DNA of 64,000 nucleotides from Diorhabda sublineata (GCF_026230105.1 NC_079483.1:3713312-3777311), one strand, 5' to 3'. Positions 34,700 to 46,039 are shown, counted from the first letter of the stretch. Notes: a model not told the origin generated them from the letters alone. A program made the numbers and translations.

Positions 34700-35325
34700 C
34701 AGATACACATTATAGAAGATTTGGGGCTCCTTTAAGGTTGTGTTGCTAAAACTATAATACAAATACGAGGTGTATCCAAAAATATTATGAATTACTCATT
34801 ATTACAGCAATTGGTTACGCTAACATGTTTTGAACAGTCATTTATAATAAGAATTAATAATTTGGAACCAGTTCCGGCTTATCAATTTGCTACTATAACC
34901 GTTTTAGTGAGATTGTACTTGCAATAGCTCAAGAAACGTAGAATTTTCTCTATTCTGATAATGTAGTAACTTTAAAAATAATATAATTGATACAAAATAT
35001 TTTACTAAAATAACGATCAGGAAAAGATCATATGTTTAAACATGCGATTGAAGCAGCTGCAATAGTATTGTTAAAATACCAGTCTAAAAGTGGATAAAGG
35101 CTTTAGTCTTCATCTTGACGAAGCGTCTTGCTACAACTGGCTTTTGATTTACTAGTTTCTGTAGAAAAAGGAGAAAGTTTTGACGTTGGTAATGAAATGA
35201 ATCTCTAGCCAACACCAGATTTGAATTTTTCTTGTTAGAGGCGGATAAAGTTTCTAACACTTTCACTGCGGGTGTCATTTCTGGGATATAGAATCTCTCA
35301 CATAGACATTTTAATTTATTTTTGA
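34700..35325. other. Region upstream of GH28, no supported gene
   Basis: A string 'atacgaggtgtatccaaaa' near 34765 resembles a mariner end but no partner was found. A 64-residue minus-strand frame at 35084-35278 has no known motif. Confidence 0.35.
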
Positions 35326-35329
35326 TTAT

Positions 35330-36010
35330 TCTAATAGTAATCCAACAAAAAATTATGAGTGTCCATTTGAAGGTAAGCGAAGGATTCCACCTCCACCACC
35401 AAATAGTGACCTTATGCTATATAGAACTATATCAATGGCGGCAATTCAAGGCCTCACTGGAATCCTTCCAGCAGACCTCATTATAGAAGATAGGAAGCAA
35501 GAGAAAATAATAAAACAAAACAAATGACACTAACAAAATGGCGAAAAATGTCAGAGAGTAATGAAAGTAAACGCCAGTGGACTAAGGAACTCAATTCCAG
35601 AATAGAAATAAACTCAACTGCTCTTACCGTAGTCTGGATTATTTGTTGATTCAGGTACTGAAAGGAAACGGATCTTTTGTCACATATACTAAAAAATTTG
35701 GAAAGACAGAGGACACCTGCATCTATTGTGGAAGTAGAGACACACCAGAGCACACTTTATTCCAGTGTCACAAATGAAATTACATCAGAAATATAACAGA
35801 AACAGAGGAAAAAACCCAACAATAAATTAAGTATGGAACGAAGGGAAAACAAGGATTAACAGCAGCTGGAGGAGATGTCTACGAGGACGGTTTTAGTTTC
35901 TGCAGAGAAGAGAAAAGGGTGAGTCTTTAAGTGGTAGAAGTTTGAGCATCCGAAGATTTTCCCACCCACAAAAAAGGGCACCTCATGCTAAACTCGGTAC
36001 ACCTATACCT
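35330..36010 (+). mobile_element. R1-like LINE C-terminal fragment
   Basis: Plus-strand frames read 'YRTISMAAIQGLTGILPADL' (about 35418-35480), 'LTKWRKMSESNESKRQWTKE' (about 35529-35590) and 'LKGNGSFVTYTKKFGKTEDT', then 'CIYCGSRDTPEHTLFQC' (about 35655-35770). The terminal 'C..CG..DT.EHTLF.C' knuckle is characteristic of R1/I-type LINE polyproteins. The rest of the element is missing on the left. Confidence 0.7.
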
Positions 36011-36279
36011 GATTTAAACCGAATTGAAAATAGAAAGCACATTTGGAAAGATGAAACTGCCACTAACTGGAGATAAAAAACTGTATCACATCCATATACA
36101 GCTCTTATCAATGTTAAAAGAAAAGCACAGAAGGAGCGTCCTTCCGACCGCTACTGTCCTTCCCACAGGTGCAATTTACCTCTATTTCAATTTACCTCGG
36201 ACTTATAGGTAACCCTTTAACTCAGAAATATTAATTTGATGTACTGTATGTGACTGTTAACGGCATAAGGTGATGGTGA

Positions 36280-36425
36280 TATGTAAAAATGTGAGGAACA
36301 ACGCGATTGGGAAACCTCTTCTGATATTCTTCCACATTTTTTCTACAGTTTATCAAATTTCATGTTTGAATTCATTGTTAATTTTTGATTATTGACTTTG
36401 ATTATTTGATGAAGTAAAAGTGTTA
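36280..36425. repeat. Dispersed repeat tail shared with 33630-33900
   Basis: 'gtgaggaacaacgcgattgg' followed by 'gaaacctctt' matches 'gtgaggaaccacgcgactgg' at 33632. Similarity continues in patches to 'tttttgattatt' in both. It looks like the 3' flank of one element family. Confidence 0.6.
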
Positions 36426-36448
36426 ATAATAGTAGTTTACGTAACAAG

Positions 36449-36517
36449 TCCCGAAAGTGGTCTTTTACTGGACAAGTGGGCAAAAGCCTGCGAGTCCAGT
36501 AAAAAACACTTCCGGGG
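36449..36517. repeat. Imperfect inverted repeat (24-bp arms)
   Basis: 'agtggtcttttactggac' is mirrored by 'gtccagtaaaaaacactt' after an 18-bp loop, with about three mismatches over the 24-bp arms. Confidence 0.75.
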
Positions 36518-37046
36518 CGTATCAATTACAATATTTTTTTTAAACGGGCATTGTTGTACCATAAACTTCATATTACGAGTATTTAGTTCACATTTTCATA
36601 ACAAAAACTCTTAAATAACTAATTTTAACAATTTTTTTAACAATCGTTAATTTTTGTTTTACAAATATAAACATTATGTTTGAATAATTATATTAAACGT
36701 ATAATTATTAGCATTACTTATCTGTAAGCACGGTATTTCAAAATTATTCGTTGACGTGAGATTTACCTTCTTTCCCAAACACCACTTTTCAAAAATTTGG
36801 TATGTTTGTTCATATCGTGTCCGGGAATTCGACGGTAATGGAATCAAACGTTGCTTGGGTGGCCGCCTTAACACATGCATCATTTTGAATATCCATTTTA
36901 TAATAAATGTCACATTTTCAACTAAACGTCAAAATATGTCAAATTATTTTATAGTTTTAAATAATACAAAACTCGGTTACAATAGAAACCAATTGACCAC
37001 TATCTTAAACTAATTATTTTATTATTTTTTTTAAATTAGTACTTTA

Positions 37047-37104
37047 AGAAAATTATTGTGATAGTCCGGTAAAAGCTTTTACCGGACTATCACAATAATT
37101 TTCT
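37047..37104. repeat. Perfect 58-bp palindrome without spacer
   Basis: Two 29-bp arms meet at 'aaaagctttt' (37071-37080). Each arm contains 'attgtgatagtccggtaaaa' or its exact reverse complement. No mismatch is present across the 58 bp. Confidence 0.95.
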
Positions 37105-37105
37105 G

Positions 37106-38148
37106 GCTCGGTCCGACAAAATGAGATTTTCTGACCTAATAATAAACCGGAAAGTATTGATTTCTAGCTCGTTTTAAAAAAAATATTTCACCATATTTAT
37201 CGATAAAGGAAATGCGTCAAGTGACGATCGTTTTTTTGATAAATTTCAAGTACCCTCGAATGAATATCTAGTTTCCAGGCTGCCTCTATTGGCAATCTCA
37301 AATTGCCACTAATGTGTATCTGATATTTTTTACGTGTGATTCGCTTGTACTTATACGGAATGTACCAATTTCACGACAAAGTTCGGTTTATATTTTGACT
37401 TAAGAGATATCAAAATATGTTTTTTATTAAGGTCTATGTTTTGAAATTATTCCAAGGAGCGGTTGTTCGTTATATAAATTCATGTCTCTAATCTATAAAG
37501 ACCATGTACAACAATGTTTTACTGCCTAACTTCACATATATAACAGGCATTTGGAAAATAATATACTTAGAACAAACAGAGAAAACGACGATAGTTCCTG
37601 CAAAAATTAGAACTAAAATTGGTCTCCATAAAATAAGCTACTTCATAAAACAAGCCATAGAAGGATCAAAACTGGAAGGAATTTTTCTGAATCTTTTTCA
37701 AACCATGTCAAAAATTGACTGACTGAATTGACCAATTAGACCGCATTATAGTGACATATCATGATTATGATCTTGATATGATTAATTTTAACCCAAAACA
37801 TATCAATCAATTTGATCACAATACTACCAAAAAAACCTGTTATAAGAATTTGAATAAAATATTTCTGAAACAAGACAATATCTATAAGGAAGTTCGTCAT
37901 ACAAGATGTCGGAGAAGTGAAAAATTTGATATCGAGTAGATGACGTGTAAATAATGGTGTGACCCCTAGTTTTTTAATTATAGGACTTTGCGGAATCAGA
38001 ACTTATATTCAAGTATATTTTCTGAAATATATATTCGAACATGAATTTTTAGTTCATGATTACGTTTTTGACGGAATAAATAATTTTGCACTTTACTTGA
38101 CACTGAGAAAAGACAAATTAAGCGTGACACATTGATCATTTTGGGCAA
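37106..38148. other. No supported gene
   Basis: Two plus-strand frames of 72 and 62 codons (37504-37722 and 37751-37939) show no recognised motif. Base composition does not set them apart. Confidence 0.4.
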
Positions 38149-38152
38149 TATA

Positions 38153-39414
38153 CGAGGTTGTATTGATATCTAGTTAGCCTAGACTACTTCCGTGCATAAA
38201 CAAAATATTGCGTTACCATAACAACGAACAATAACTTATTAGAAGTGTCAGTGTAAAGTTTGACGTCAAAAAAGTAAATCAGAGTTACGCAATAAATTAA
38301 AAGAAAAAAGATGTCCACAGAAATTGTGAAAATCGAAAAATTGGAGTATCGAGCCATCATCAAGTACTTGAATTTAAAAGGGTTTAGAGCTAAGCAGATT
38401 TACGAAGATATGCTTAATACCCTTGGTGATCAATGTCCTTCGTATGCGACCTTGAAAAATTTGACTGCAAGCTTCAAAAGAGGTAATTTAATTGAAGATG
38501 ACGTCCGGTCGGGAAGGCCAGTTTCTGGGTCAGTCCCGAAAATATCGATGCAGTTCATGACATGATTTTATCAGACCGTCGAATTGGGCTAAAATGGATA
38601 TCTGAAGCACTGAATATTTCATACAAACGCGTTCATCATATAGTTCACGCCAATTTGGACATGAGACTGCAAAATGGATCCCCAAATGTTTGAATGTTGA
38701 TCAAAAGCGTGCAAGGGTAGAAGCATCTCGTTCGATCTGTGCTCGATTTCTCAAACCGAATTGTTACTATGGATGAGACTTGGGTACATTTATACGATCC
38801 AGAAACAAAGCAAACATTGATGGAATGAGGACACTCTGGTTCTCCAAGACCTAAGAAGTTTCGTGTCTAAAAATTTGCTGGAACACTTCTTGCTTCAGTT
38901 TTTTGGGATTGCCATGGAGTAATCATGATTGATTTTTTGGATAAGGGTAGAACAATAACTGGAGATTACTATTCGACATTAGTGAATAATCTACGGGAAA
39001 AAATTAAAGAGAAAAGACGCGGAAAGCTATCCAAAGTTGTTTTGTGTTTGCAGGACAACGCCCCTGCACACAAATCTCATGTTGCCAAGCAAAAAAAACG
39101 TGATTTAAAGTTTGAATTACTAGAACATCCCCCCTTATTCACCAGATTTGGCTCCGTCCGACTATCATCTCTTTCTTAACTGACAAAAAAATTAAAAGGT
39201 CGTAAATTTTCCTACAGCAAGGAAGTAATAAAAGCTGTGGAGGTCTGGTTTGCAGAGCAAGAAGAAACATTTTTTTGAAAGGTCTAGAGACGTTGCAGAT
39301 TCGCTGTAATATATGTATCCAATTAAGAGGAGAATATGTTGAGTAATAAAATATTTTGACATTGAAATTTTGTTTGGTTCTATAGTAGGTTAAGAATTTT
39401 TCAATATATCCTCG
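38153..39414 (+). mobile_element. Mariner element, near complete, dead
   Basis: The ends are 'cgaggttgtattga' (38153) and the inverted 'tcaatatatcctcg' (to 39414). TA is present on the left; the right flank is TT. The transposase starts at 38311 with 'MSTEIVKIEKLEYRAIIKYL', 'NLKGFRAKQIYEDMLNTLG' and 'IEDDVRSGRPVSGS'. Later frames give 'IVTMDETWVHLYDPETKQT' (about 38760-38815, first catalytic aspartate), 'FWDCHGVIMIDFLDKGRTIT' (about 38898-38955), 'LCLQDNAPAHKSHVAKQKKR' (about 39043-39100, second aspartate) and 'LEHPPLFTRFGS'. Several frameshifts and stops inactivate it. Related fragments are at 29850 and 61810. Confidence 0.9.
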
Positions 39415-40058
39415 TTTGGTGATTCATAATTCATAGAATGTCCTTCATGAAAGACATGTGTGGCTAAAGAACATCTATCAGGATATAATTTCTTATCGCG
39501 TTTATCCGATTGGTGAGTGACCTCTTTGACTGACCAATGTACCTACTTCTTGTCACAATTTTAATGAGGAATTTTATAAACTATCTCAGACAATTAAATG
39601 GTTGGTGTTTTATCTCTTATTATAGTGAAAATAGAGTAAATATTAAGGGTTTGACTGTTTGTTATCTTAATTATATGTTAGAAGTAGTAATGTTTTGAGG
39701 TCTAATGTCAAAGTCAATATCAGATGTGTTATATAGAATGAAGAACATGAAGTTAACCATACTTCAGGCTTGTTTCCTCCTCTCATATTTCTATGACAGG
39801 GCAAGTACAGTACAGTACAGTAACACTGATACTACTATAGTATAGATTTACTGACGTTATGGTTCATGTATTTATATAGTTTGTAAGGGTGTTATAAATG
39901 GAACTAATTGAGAAATATAAATTTTTAGGAAATCTATTTTTCTCCATTGGACCACCCTGTATGATGTCTAGTAACCAAATTATTGATACTCATATACCTA
40001 TCGTCAGCCAAGAATAACCTTGATAGATATTTATCCGATTAAACTTTCAATTAATATA
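39415..40058. other. AT-rich, no recognisable feature
   Basis: No motif found. Short 'gtaca' and 'gtacagtacagtacagta' iterations occur near 39803-39824. Confidence 0.4.
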
Positions 40059-40060
40059 TA

Positions 40061-40747
40061 CGAGGGTTATCTGACAAGATTTGATCACGATGGATTACGC
40101 ATAATTTGACAACCGTTAAAAAAGCTTTAGTCGATTGGTGCAGAGAAATGTTGGAAAAATTCAATCGCGACGCTTCAAAAGTATATAAGATGTTGACTTC
40201 GTGACAGGCAAAAAATCCTGGATTTAAAAATATGGACCCGATTTTAAACAACAATTGACTGTATGGGTCTTTCAATACGAGCCAAATCCAACAAAAATTG
40301 TTCACGCTCAAAGCACAATTCGTTCCATTAAGGCAACGTATAACGGTCAATTTTGAGTGGTACATCAGCATTCAGCCAGAAGCGTTCGAAAAAAAAAATC
40401 AAAGAAATCATTCGCCGAAGACGAATCATTCACCACCACGATAATGTGAGCTCTCACACAACATATGGAAGAAAAACACTTTTGAAGAGTCTCATTCATC
40501 AAATTGATGGATCAACCGCCGTACAGTCCTTGGCATCCAATGATTTCTTAACATTCCTGTAGATCTAAGAAGAAGCGGTTGGTGAATTCAAATCACGTTT
40601 TGATGGTAGCTCAATTGGAATGGAAAATTTGCTTTGATCATTGGTTCAAACGCATGCAAAAATGTATTGATTTTATTGAAGAATAAAACCATATCTAATT
40701 ATAAATATTTGTTTTTATTTTTCTCAATACTTAATTAGCATCTCTCG
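40061..40747 (+). mobile_element. Mariner element, internally deleted, with TIRs and TA
   Basis: The ends 'cgagggttatctga' (40061) and inverted 'gcatctctcg' (to 40747) are flanked by TA on both sides. Frames read 'LTTVKKALVDWCREMLEKFN' (about 40100-40160), 'TVWVFQYEPNPTKIVHAQST' (about 40260-40320), 'EAFEKKNQR' and 'RRRIIHHHDNVSSHTTYGRK' (about 40420-40480; 'HHDN' carries the second catalytic aspartate), then 'ALIIGSNACKNVLILLK' in a shifted frame near the C-terminus. At 687 bp it lacks the N-terminal DNA-binding region. Confidence 0.85.
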
Positions 40748-40954
40748 TATAAGTTTATATCAACAATGGTGAATGATTTTATCCACACTTTTTGATGCTT
40801 GTAGGTCTTCGGGAAAGACGATTATACCATTTCATGGGTTGTACGACCTGACGAATCCTTTATTCAAAAGACAGGTAAGTAGATGGAATTCTCTTTTTCA
40901 ACACAGCTAGTGACAGTTGCCTTTAACAAGTGCTTTCTGGTCCTAATTCGGACT

Positions 40955-41037
40955 ATTTTTAAATACAATAAAATCATATTCAATTATAAATATTTGTTCT
41001 TATTTGCCTATCTCAGAACTTAAGTAGGAACCCTCGT
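40955..41037 (+). mobile_element. Mariner 3' end fragment
   Basis: 'caattataaatatttgttct' (about 40981) and the end 'aggaaccctcgta' match the last ~80 bp of the mariner at 40061-40747. Only the 3' tip is present. Confidence 0.65.
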
Positions 41038-41586
41038 AAATCTAACCTTTAAAAAATTATGTTAAATACTACTTGGTACAAACCATGTAACTAGCGACAT
41101 CTATAAAAATCAGTTATAAATAAAAATTCATAGGCCGTATCAGCTTCCAAAACAAATTCATATACAATTTCTTTCGAATTTTACTAATAAATTCTATAGA
41201 ATCATGAAAAGTGTGTATAATTTTTTTTTTCTTCCAATCTCGAATTTTTCAGTTTTCTACCTGTTAGACGAGGTTACATGTTTTTCAAAAAACCTGTATA
41301 CAATGAAGGGCTAGTATCAAATTTCTTTAGGAATCTAGTTTTATCATGTTATAAGGCATTAAAGTTCCCATAATCCTCATTCCCAATGCTTGCAAGCTAT
41401 GCGAAAGAGGTCTAGACAGATGTTTGTATCTTTAAGTGGGGTTGAAGCTTCAGATTAAATTGTTTGATTCAATTTGGACTCATAGAAGCTTTTAAAGTGA
41501 CCCCACTTCAATATTTCAACTAGGCGTTTTTTTCTTCTTTATTATTAAGCATAGATATTAATTTATAATTATTATCCTGACGGCTT

Positions 41587-41588
<2 letters not shown>

Positions 41589-41668
<80 letters not shown>
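41589..41668. repeat. (TA)n microsatellite, ~80 bp
   Basis: An uninterrupted TA dinucleotide run of about 40 units. Confidence 0.97.
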
Positions 41669-41674
<6 letters not shown>

Positions 41675-41989
41675 TTTATTCAAAAATTAAAAAAATGTCA
41701 ACAAATATCAACATTCTGCTACTTCAGCGCCATACAGTAATGAAGTTCAAACCCTAAATAGTATATTATCGACGTAGGATATTACCGACGGTCAAGTCAA
41801 TATCTATTAATCTATACATCCAATTCAATTGACTATAGTTTTAGCTGTTTGGAATTTTTGAGGTTAGGTACAATGGTACCTTCAGTGACTGTCGCTGAAA
41901 GCCTATGTCTAATAAATGCCTCGGAAGCGTAAATCTACATAATCTAAAAATTCGTCACGGGTCTTAGTAGTTGATAAAAAGTGGTTGAT

Positions 41990-42470
41990 AAAATTAACAC
42001 CGACATTTTATAAGACGTCCAAGGAAAAATGAAGGAATATTTGTCGGTGGATACAATTATGGATACGGAAGTACTTCATATCCTGTCGAGTTTTTAAATT
42101 CCCTTGAACTGTCAGGTGTACCGTAACATAAACTTCTAGATGCTCCTCGTCTATGTAATGGAACAAGGCTTCGTATAAAAAAATTGGGGCAGGATATTCT
42201 TGGTGCTATACAGGTGTCGGCAAGAGAGAAAGTGTTATCATACCTTGGATTCCAATTATTCCAACTGACCTTCCTTTTCAATTTAAAACAGTTCAGTTGC
42301 CGGTCAAGCTTTGCTTTGCTGTTACTATAAACAAAGCACAGACATTACAGGTAACAGGAGTGCATTTAGAAAACCCATGATTCTCTTATGGCCAACTATA
42401 TGCAGCGTGTTCACGTGTATCTAATGCCCGGAATTAACACATATTGCACCTAAGATAAAACTTATAATAT
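41990..42470 (+). pseudogene. Helitron helicase (PIF1-like) C-terminal relic
   Basis: Plus-strand frames read 'VEFLNSLELSGVP' (about 42087-42126), 'LDAPRLCNGTRLRIKKLGQD' and 'ILGAIQVSAREKV' (about 42137-42233), 'IPIIPTDLPFQFKTVQLPVK' (about 42250-42310), 'FAVTINKAQTLQVTGVHLEN' (about 42316-42376) and 'YGQLYAACSRVSNARN' (about 42386-42435). These are the C-terminal helicase blocks of Helitron Rep-helicase proteins ('PRLCNGTRL', 'AMTINKAQGQ', 'LYVACSR'). Frameshifts and stops between blocks show that it is a relic. The Rep domain is not present. Confidence 0.85.
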
Positions 42471-42479
42471 AGTCCATAA

Positions 42480-43000
42480 AAATATTCTGGATTAATACTT
42501 AGCATCTTATCTTTTTAATTGTTATAATTCAAAACTATTTATTGTTATTACAGGAAAATATATTTTAACATTTGTTATTGTATTTCAATAAAGCATGTTT
42601 TGAAACTTTGTATGTGATAATTTTTAAAAATCGATAATACTAACCAAGGTTACTAGAATAATAGAAGGTTTGTGACAATAACAAGATGCGCAGTAGAGAA
42701 GTGATGACACTGGTTCTTCACGGCTGTGAGAACGGTAACAAGTCTCAATAAATTCGTTAGTTAGAACTATATTCGTTTGTATAGCCAGATCTGCAAGAAA
42801 TAACACACATCCTCATAACTCGAACATGATGTTAGTGAGGTTCTGTTTAACATAAAAATATAAACAAAACAAAAATGTGAACATAATGACGTAGCTGGTG
42901 CTCTAGCAGCAGATAGTTTGTTTACAAAAACATGCGCATGTCATAAAGTGATCATATTGATATATTTCTATTATAATGATTTTTGATACTTATCTAATGG
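42480..43000. other. Between helicase relic and 3' motif, no gene
   Basis: Likely the non-coding 3' part of the Helitron relic. No other motif seen. Confidence 0.35.
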
Positions 43001-43007
43001 ATTCGTT

Positions 43008-43036
43008 GCGAGCAAAGCCGCGGTAAAAGCAAAAAG
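43008..43036 (+). mobile_element. Helitron-like 3' terminus
   Basis: 'gcgagcaaagccgcggtaaa' followed by 'agc' resembles the 'gcgaagccgcgggtaaaagc' motif near the 3' ends of many PIF1-helicase Helitrons. It lies about 540 bp downstream of the helicase relic in the same orientation, so it may be that element's end. Confidence 0.5.
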
Positions 43037-43039
43037 TAT

Positions 43040-43790
43040 ATATTCGATAGATCTGCCATTCTGTATGAAAAATTGGCGATAAAGCTCGATCCCAGCGACA
43101 TCTCTCGGACTGGCTCCTTACAAAGAAAAAAGATTTCTATAATCAAAGATTTGATCTAAGGTTCATATCCATGCTAATTTCGCGGGAAATTTGAAAATAA
43201 CTCGAGTAATTTTAAATGCTCGAAGCTAATTGTCGCATCAAATTGTGAATGAAACAAAAGTATTATGCAACATACTTTCATTTTGCTAACATTTCAAATT
43301 CAAATATTGTTATTTACAAGGAAATATAGATATCTGAAATTAAAATGCTGATTAAATAAAGTATTTTGTAAAATATTTTGGTTTCATTTACAATTTATGT
43401 GACAACCAGATCCGACCATCTAAATTTCACAAATAAATGGTTTGTATAAGATATAGGTAGATGGAATATTGAAACACAGGATGATTATTATAATTTTTAT
43501 TTTGTTTTTGACATTTTCTAACTATATCCACGAACAAAAAATTTTTCTTCGCACTTTAGCAGGCTTAGGACTGTCAACAGTGAGATGTTGGCGTGTTTAA
43601 AAAATGTTTCTATTTATACATGGTACATACAATGGTATATAAAAAACTGATTTTATAACCATGGTTAATTAATGATTATCGTTGTCTTTCTTGCAGCTTT
43701 CCCTATATTTAACGTATGCCATATTCATCACATCATAGTCTTTATATTGTTGCCTTATTATTATTACCCTTCAAAATTTTATTAATAATA
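43040..43790. other. AT-rich, no recognisable feature
   Basis: No motif or long frame. Confidence 0.4.
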
Positions 43791-43795
43791 CCTAT

Positions 43796-45010
43796 TTAAT
43801 GAAAGATACATATGCTAAAACTAATATTTACATAATCCTTATTATCTGAACAAAATATTAAGGAAATGTCTGTCAAATCCTCCAAACGAAATATTTGTTT
43901 CTTTATGCCTAACGAATTGATTAACTGGGGCATTCTTTCGAAAATTTTATCAGAAAAACTGATAAAAATATCACAGAATTTTGCTGAAGGCGCACATAAT
44001 TTTTTTTTATGTTCCCTAGAATATATTAATGAATTTGCCTTAATTAATTCGTTTGACAATATTATATTTTTACACAAGTGGCATTTGAGACTTTCAAATA
44101 ATTTCTTCGCTACTGAAATTAGGACATTGACTATTGGAGGAAATAGCAATTCTTTTCCTCTGCATAACTTTTCACTAGGATTCATAAGAGGTTTATTGTC
44201 ACAGTAAATATAAGTACTTACCAGTTAAATGTAGAATTGGCAGTGAAAGTTTTTTTAACCTGCCATTGGGGTTTCTACAAATTGGTTCAAAATGAATATC
44301 ACATATTCTATGTGATGATAATACTGTATCTGCAAGCATTAACTTGGGGTTATTTATTCTTTGCAATCTAATTCTGCAAACGTCTATATTTGTAGGAATA
44401 GAATGTCTATAAAAAAGTAAAATAGGGATAAAATCATTCAACATATTTAACCATTCAACAAAATGATTTCCTAAATACAAATTAATGAAGTTAGGAAGAA
44501 AAGAGTTATTCTCGTATAGATATAAACTTAATTTCAATTTAAATATTTTTATGTTGATACATAGTTAATATTACTCTCACCTTATCGCTTGCTTAAGGTC
44601 GATTTATGAGACTGTTTATCCCGTTTACCGGACGGGACCCGTCAGTGCCCGGACAGAAATTCATCCGAACCGATATTTTCGCTGGGGGAATTTTCGTGGA
44701 ATTTTGTTCATCGTCCACCAATTCTTTGTATATTCTGAATTCTCCTTCGCTCAATTTTTTTTCCATACAGGACGAACACTCTTCTTTGCTTCCGCCTTTT
44801 CTGCTTTCGCTTTTCCTCTTCGTCTAGTAATAACGCCAATACGGCGAGATCTTCTATCCAAGCCGCCATAGCTAAATTCTTAGTCCCAGTCACTGATCAC
44901 ACACGCTTTGAGACACGGCACTGACACGGAACGGACACGGCACTGTTATATATAAATCGACCTTCATTCGTGCATCCTGGTACACAGCAGGCCTTTACTC
45001 GTTTACTCAT
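43796..45010 (-). pseudogene. THAP-domain, P-element-like transposase gene, broken
   Basis: The minus strand begins at 45010 with 'MSKRVKACCVPGCTNE', the first half of a THAP zinc finger (C..C pair). The coding exon is interrupted at about 44963 by a Harbinger-like MITE and resumes at about 44589 just before a 'gtgaga' donor. A second exon (about 44222-44406, acceptor 'tttttatag', donor 'gtaagt') reads 'HSIPTNIDVCRIRLQRINNP' and 'SSHRICDIHFEPIC', ending 'KLSLPILHL'. That is the second half of the THAP domain (C, H and 'RICDIHF'). Downstream, 43796-44185 is an open frame with 'CHLCKNIILSNELI' and 'APSAKFCDIFISFSDKIFER', reminiscent of the C-terminal part of P-element/THAP9-like proteins. Exon phases do not match cleanly, so this is a relic. 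Confidence 0.65.
44590..44963. mobile_element. Harbinger-like MITE inserted in the THAP exon
   Basis: 'aaggtcgatttat' at 44595-44607 is mirrored by 'ataaatcgacctt' at 44951-44963. The inverted ends extend in diverged form through 'ccgtcagtgcccgg' and 'gtcagtgccgtgt'. The flanking trinucleotides are TTA and TCA, consistent with a 3-bp Harbinger duplication with one substitution. The minus strand inside reads 'VLALLLDEEEKRKQKRRKQR' and 'EGEFRIYKELVDDEQ', like the N-terminus of PIF/Harbinger transposases. It therefore seems to be a deletion derivative of an autonomous element. Confidence 0.65.
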
Positions 45011-45014
45011 ATTG

Positions 45015-46035
45015 AGTAAGTAAAGACGACAGCACAATTCGCAACAAATAATAACTTTTAAATGTCCAAAAATGGAAATAGCTAATAAACAAACAATATC
45101 AAACACCTTTGCAAAGATTTTATACACCTTTGCAAGATGGACGTTGTTCATTCAATAATCTTCGGTTGTTTCTCGATGCATGATTGCAGCTTAGTTTCAG
45201 AATCCAGATTGACAAACATTCAAAAATAAAACACCAAATTAGCTTTTAGATGTGAGCCAGTAACAGAGATGGCGTTGAAAATTGTCCTGAAATTTTTCTA
45301 TTCCAGTGCACAGGCCCTGGTTAAAAGCTAGTGAATCATAAATTCTACTTTCTACTAAACCTTTCAGGATGGTCAATTGTATGTAAACAAAACAAAATGG
45401 TTGATAAACGTAAATTCATATTGGGTAAGTGAAGAATAACTAATGAAAACCATTATGTAGATGTGTCTAAGGTATTTAAGCACAGTAATGTACTGGTATG
45501 GTATAAAGATAATTATTTTTTCTAAATATGATTCTAGGAGAAGTTAGGGAAACTTCAAATAACAATTCGAAATTATTCATAAGTTTTATTATTTAAATAA
45601 TAACATCATAACTGAAGTGATGTTCTTGTTGACCAAATAATTTCACTATGATATAAAAAATTTAATGCAAAAATCTTTTCACCTCATAGACCACTCTGAC
45701 GTCATGTACAGTATTGTTTGATCGTCAGAAAAGTGAAAGATTACAAGAAATTCTCAAATTATAAGATTATTTTTTGTTATTTTGTTAGTACCAATTTATT
45801 TTCTATCCCGGATTCTATCATTTTATTTTTTTTTTAGTCACTAGTCCGCCTCTACTATGGGGTTAATGTAATTAACTTGAAAATTTTTTTGCTCCTAATG
45901 AAATCAATTTATTTGAAGTAATCTGATTAAAGAGAACCAATCAGTACATCATTATCCTGAAAACAGATCCCATGGGTTTACTTTGCGATGAATACATTTT
46001 GATTTATCTCTATAATGACGTTTCAAATATTTAAT
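45015..46035. other. No supported gene
   Basis: AT-rich. A short frame at 45398-45425 followed by 'gtaagt' ('MVDKRKFILG') could be an initiating exon but has no partner. Confidence 0.35.
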
Positions 46036-46039
46036 ATTT

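Larger units (their letters stand above)
36445..37105 (-). mobile_element. Crypton-like tyrosine-recombinase element relic with hairpins
   Basis: Minus-strand frames give 'MDIQNDACVKAATQA' (about 36850-36896) and, after a frameshift, 'LIPLPSNSRTRYEQTYQIFE' and 'KWCLGKKVNLTS' (about 36755-36850). The pattern 'L..P..SR.RYE..Y..F..WC' is the N-terminal core-binding region of Crypton-type/DUF3504-like recombinases and is parallel to the copy at 57205. The catalytic domain is absent. The region is bounded by an imperfect hairpin at 36449-36517 and a perfect palindrome at 37047-37104. Whether these are its true ends is inference. Confidence 0.55.

Noticed and set aside
42057..42281. 74-codon minus-strand frame
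   Set aside because: It is the antisense shadow of the Helitron helicase relic read on the plus strand.
45398..45430. Short 'MVDKRKFILG' frame followed by a perfect splice donor
   Set aside because: Too short and without any downstream exon that fits.
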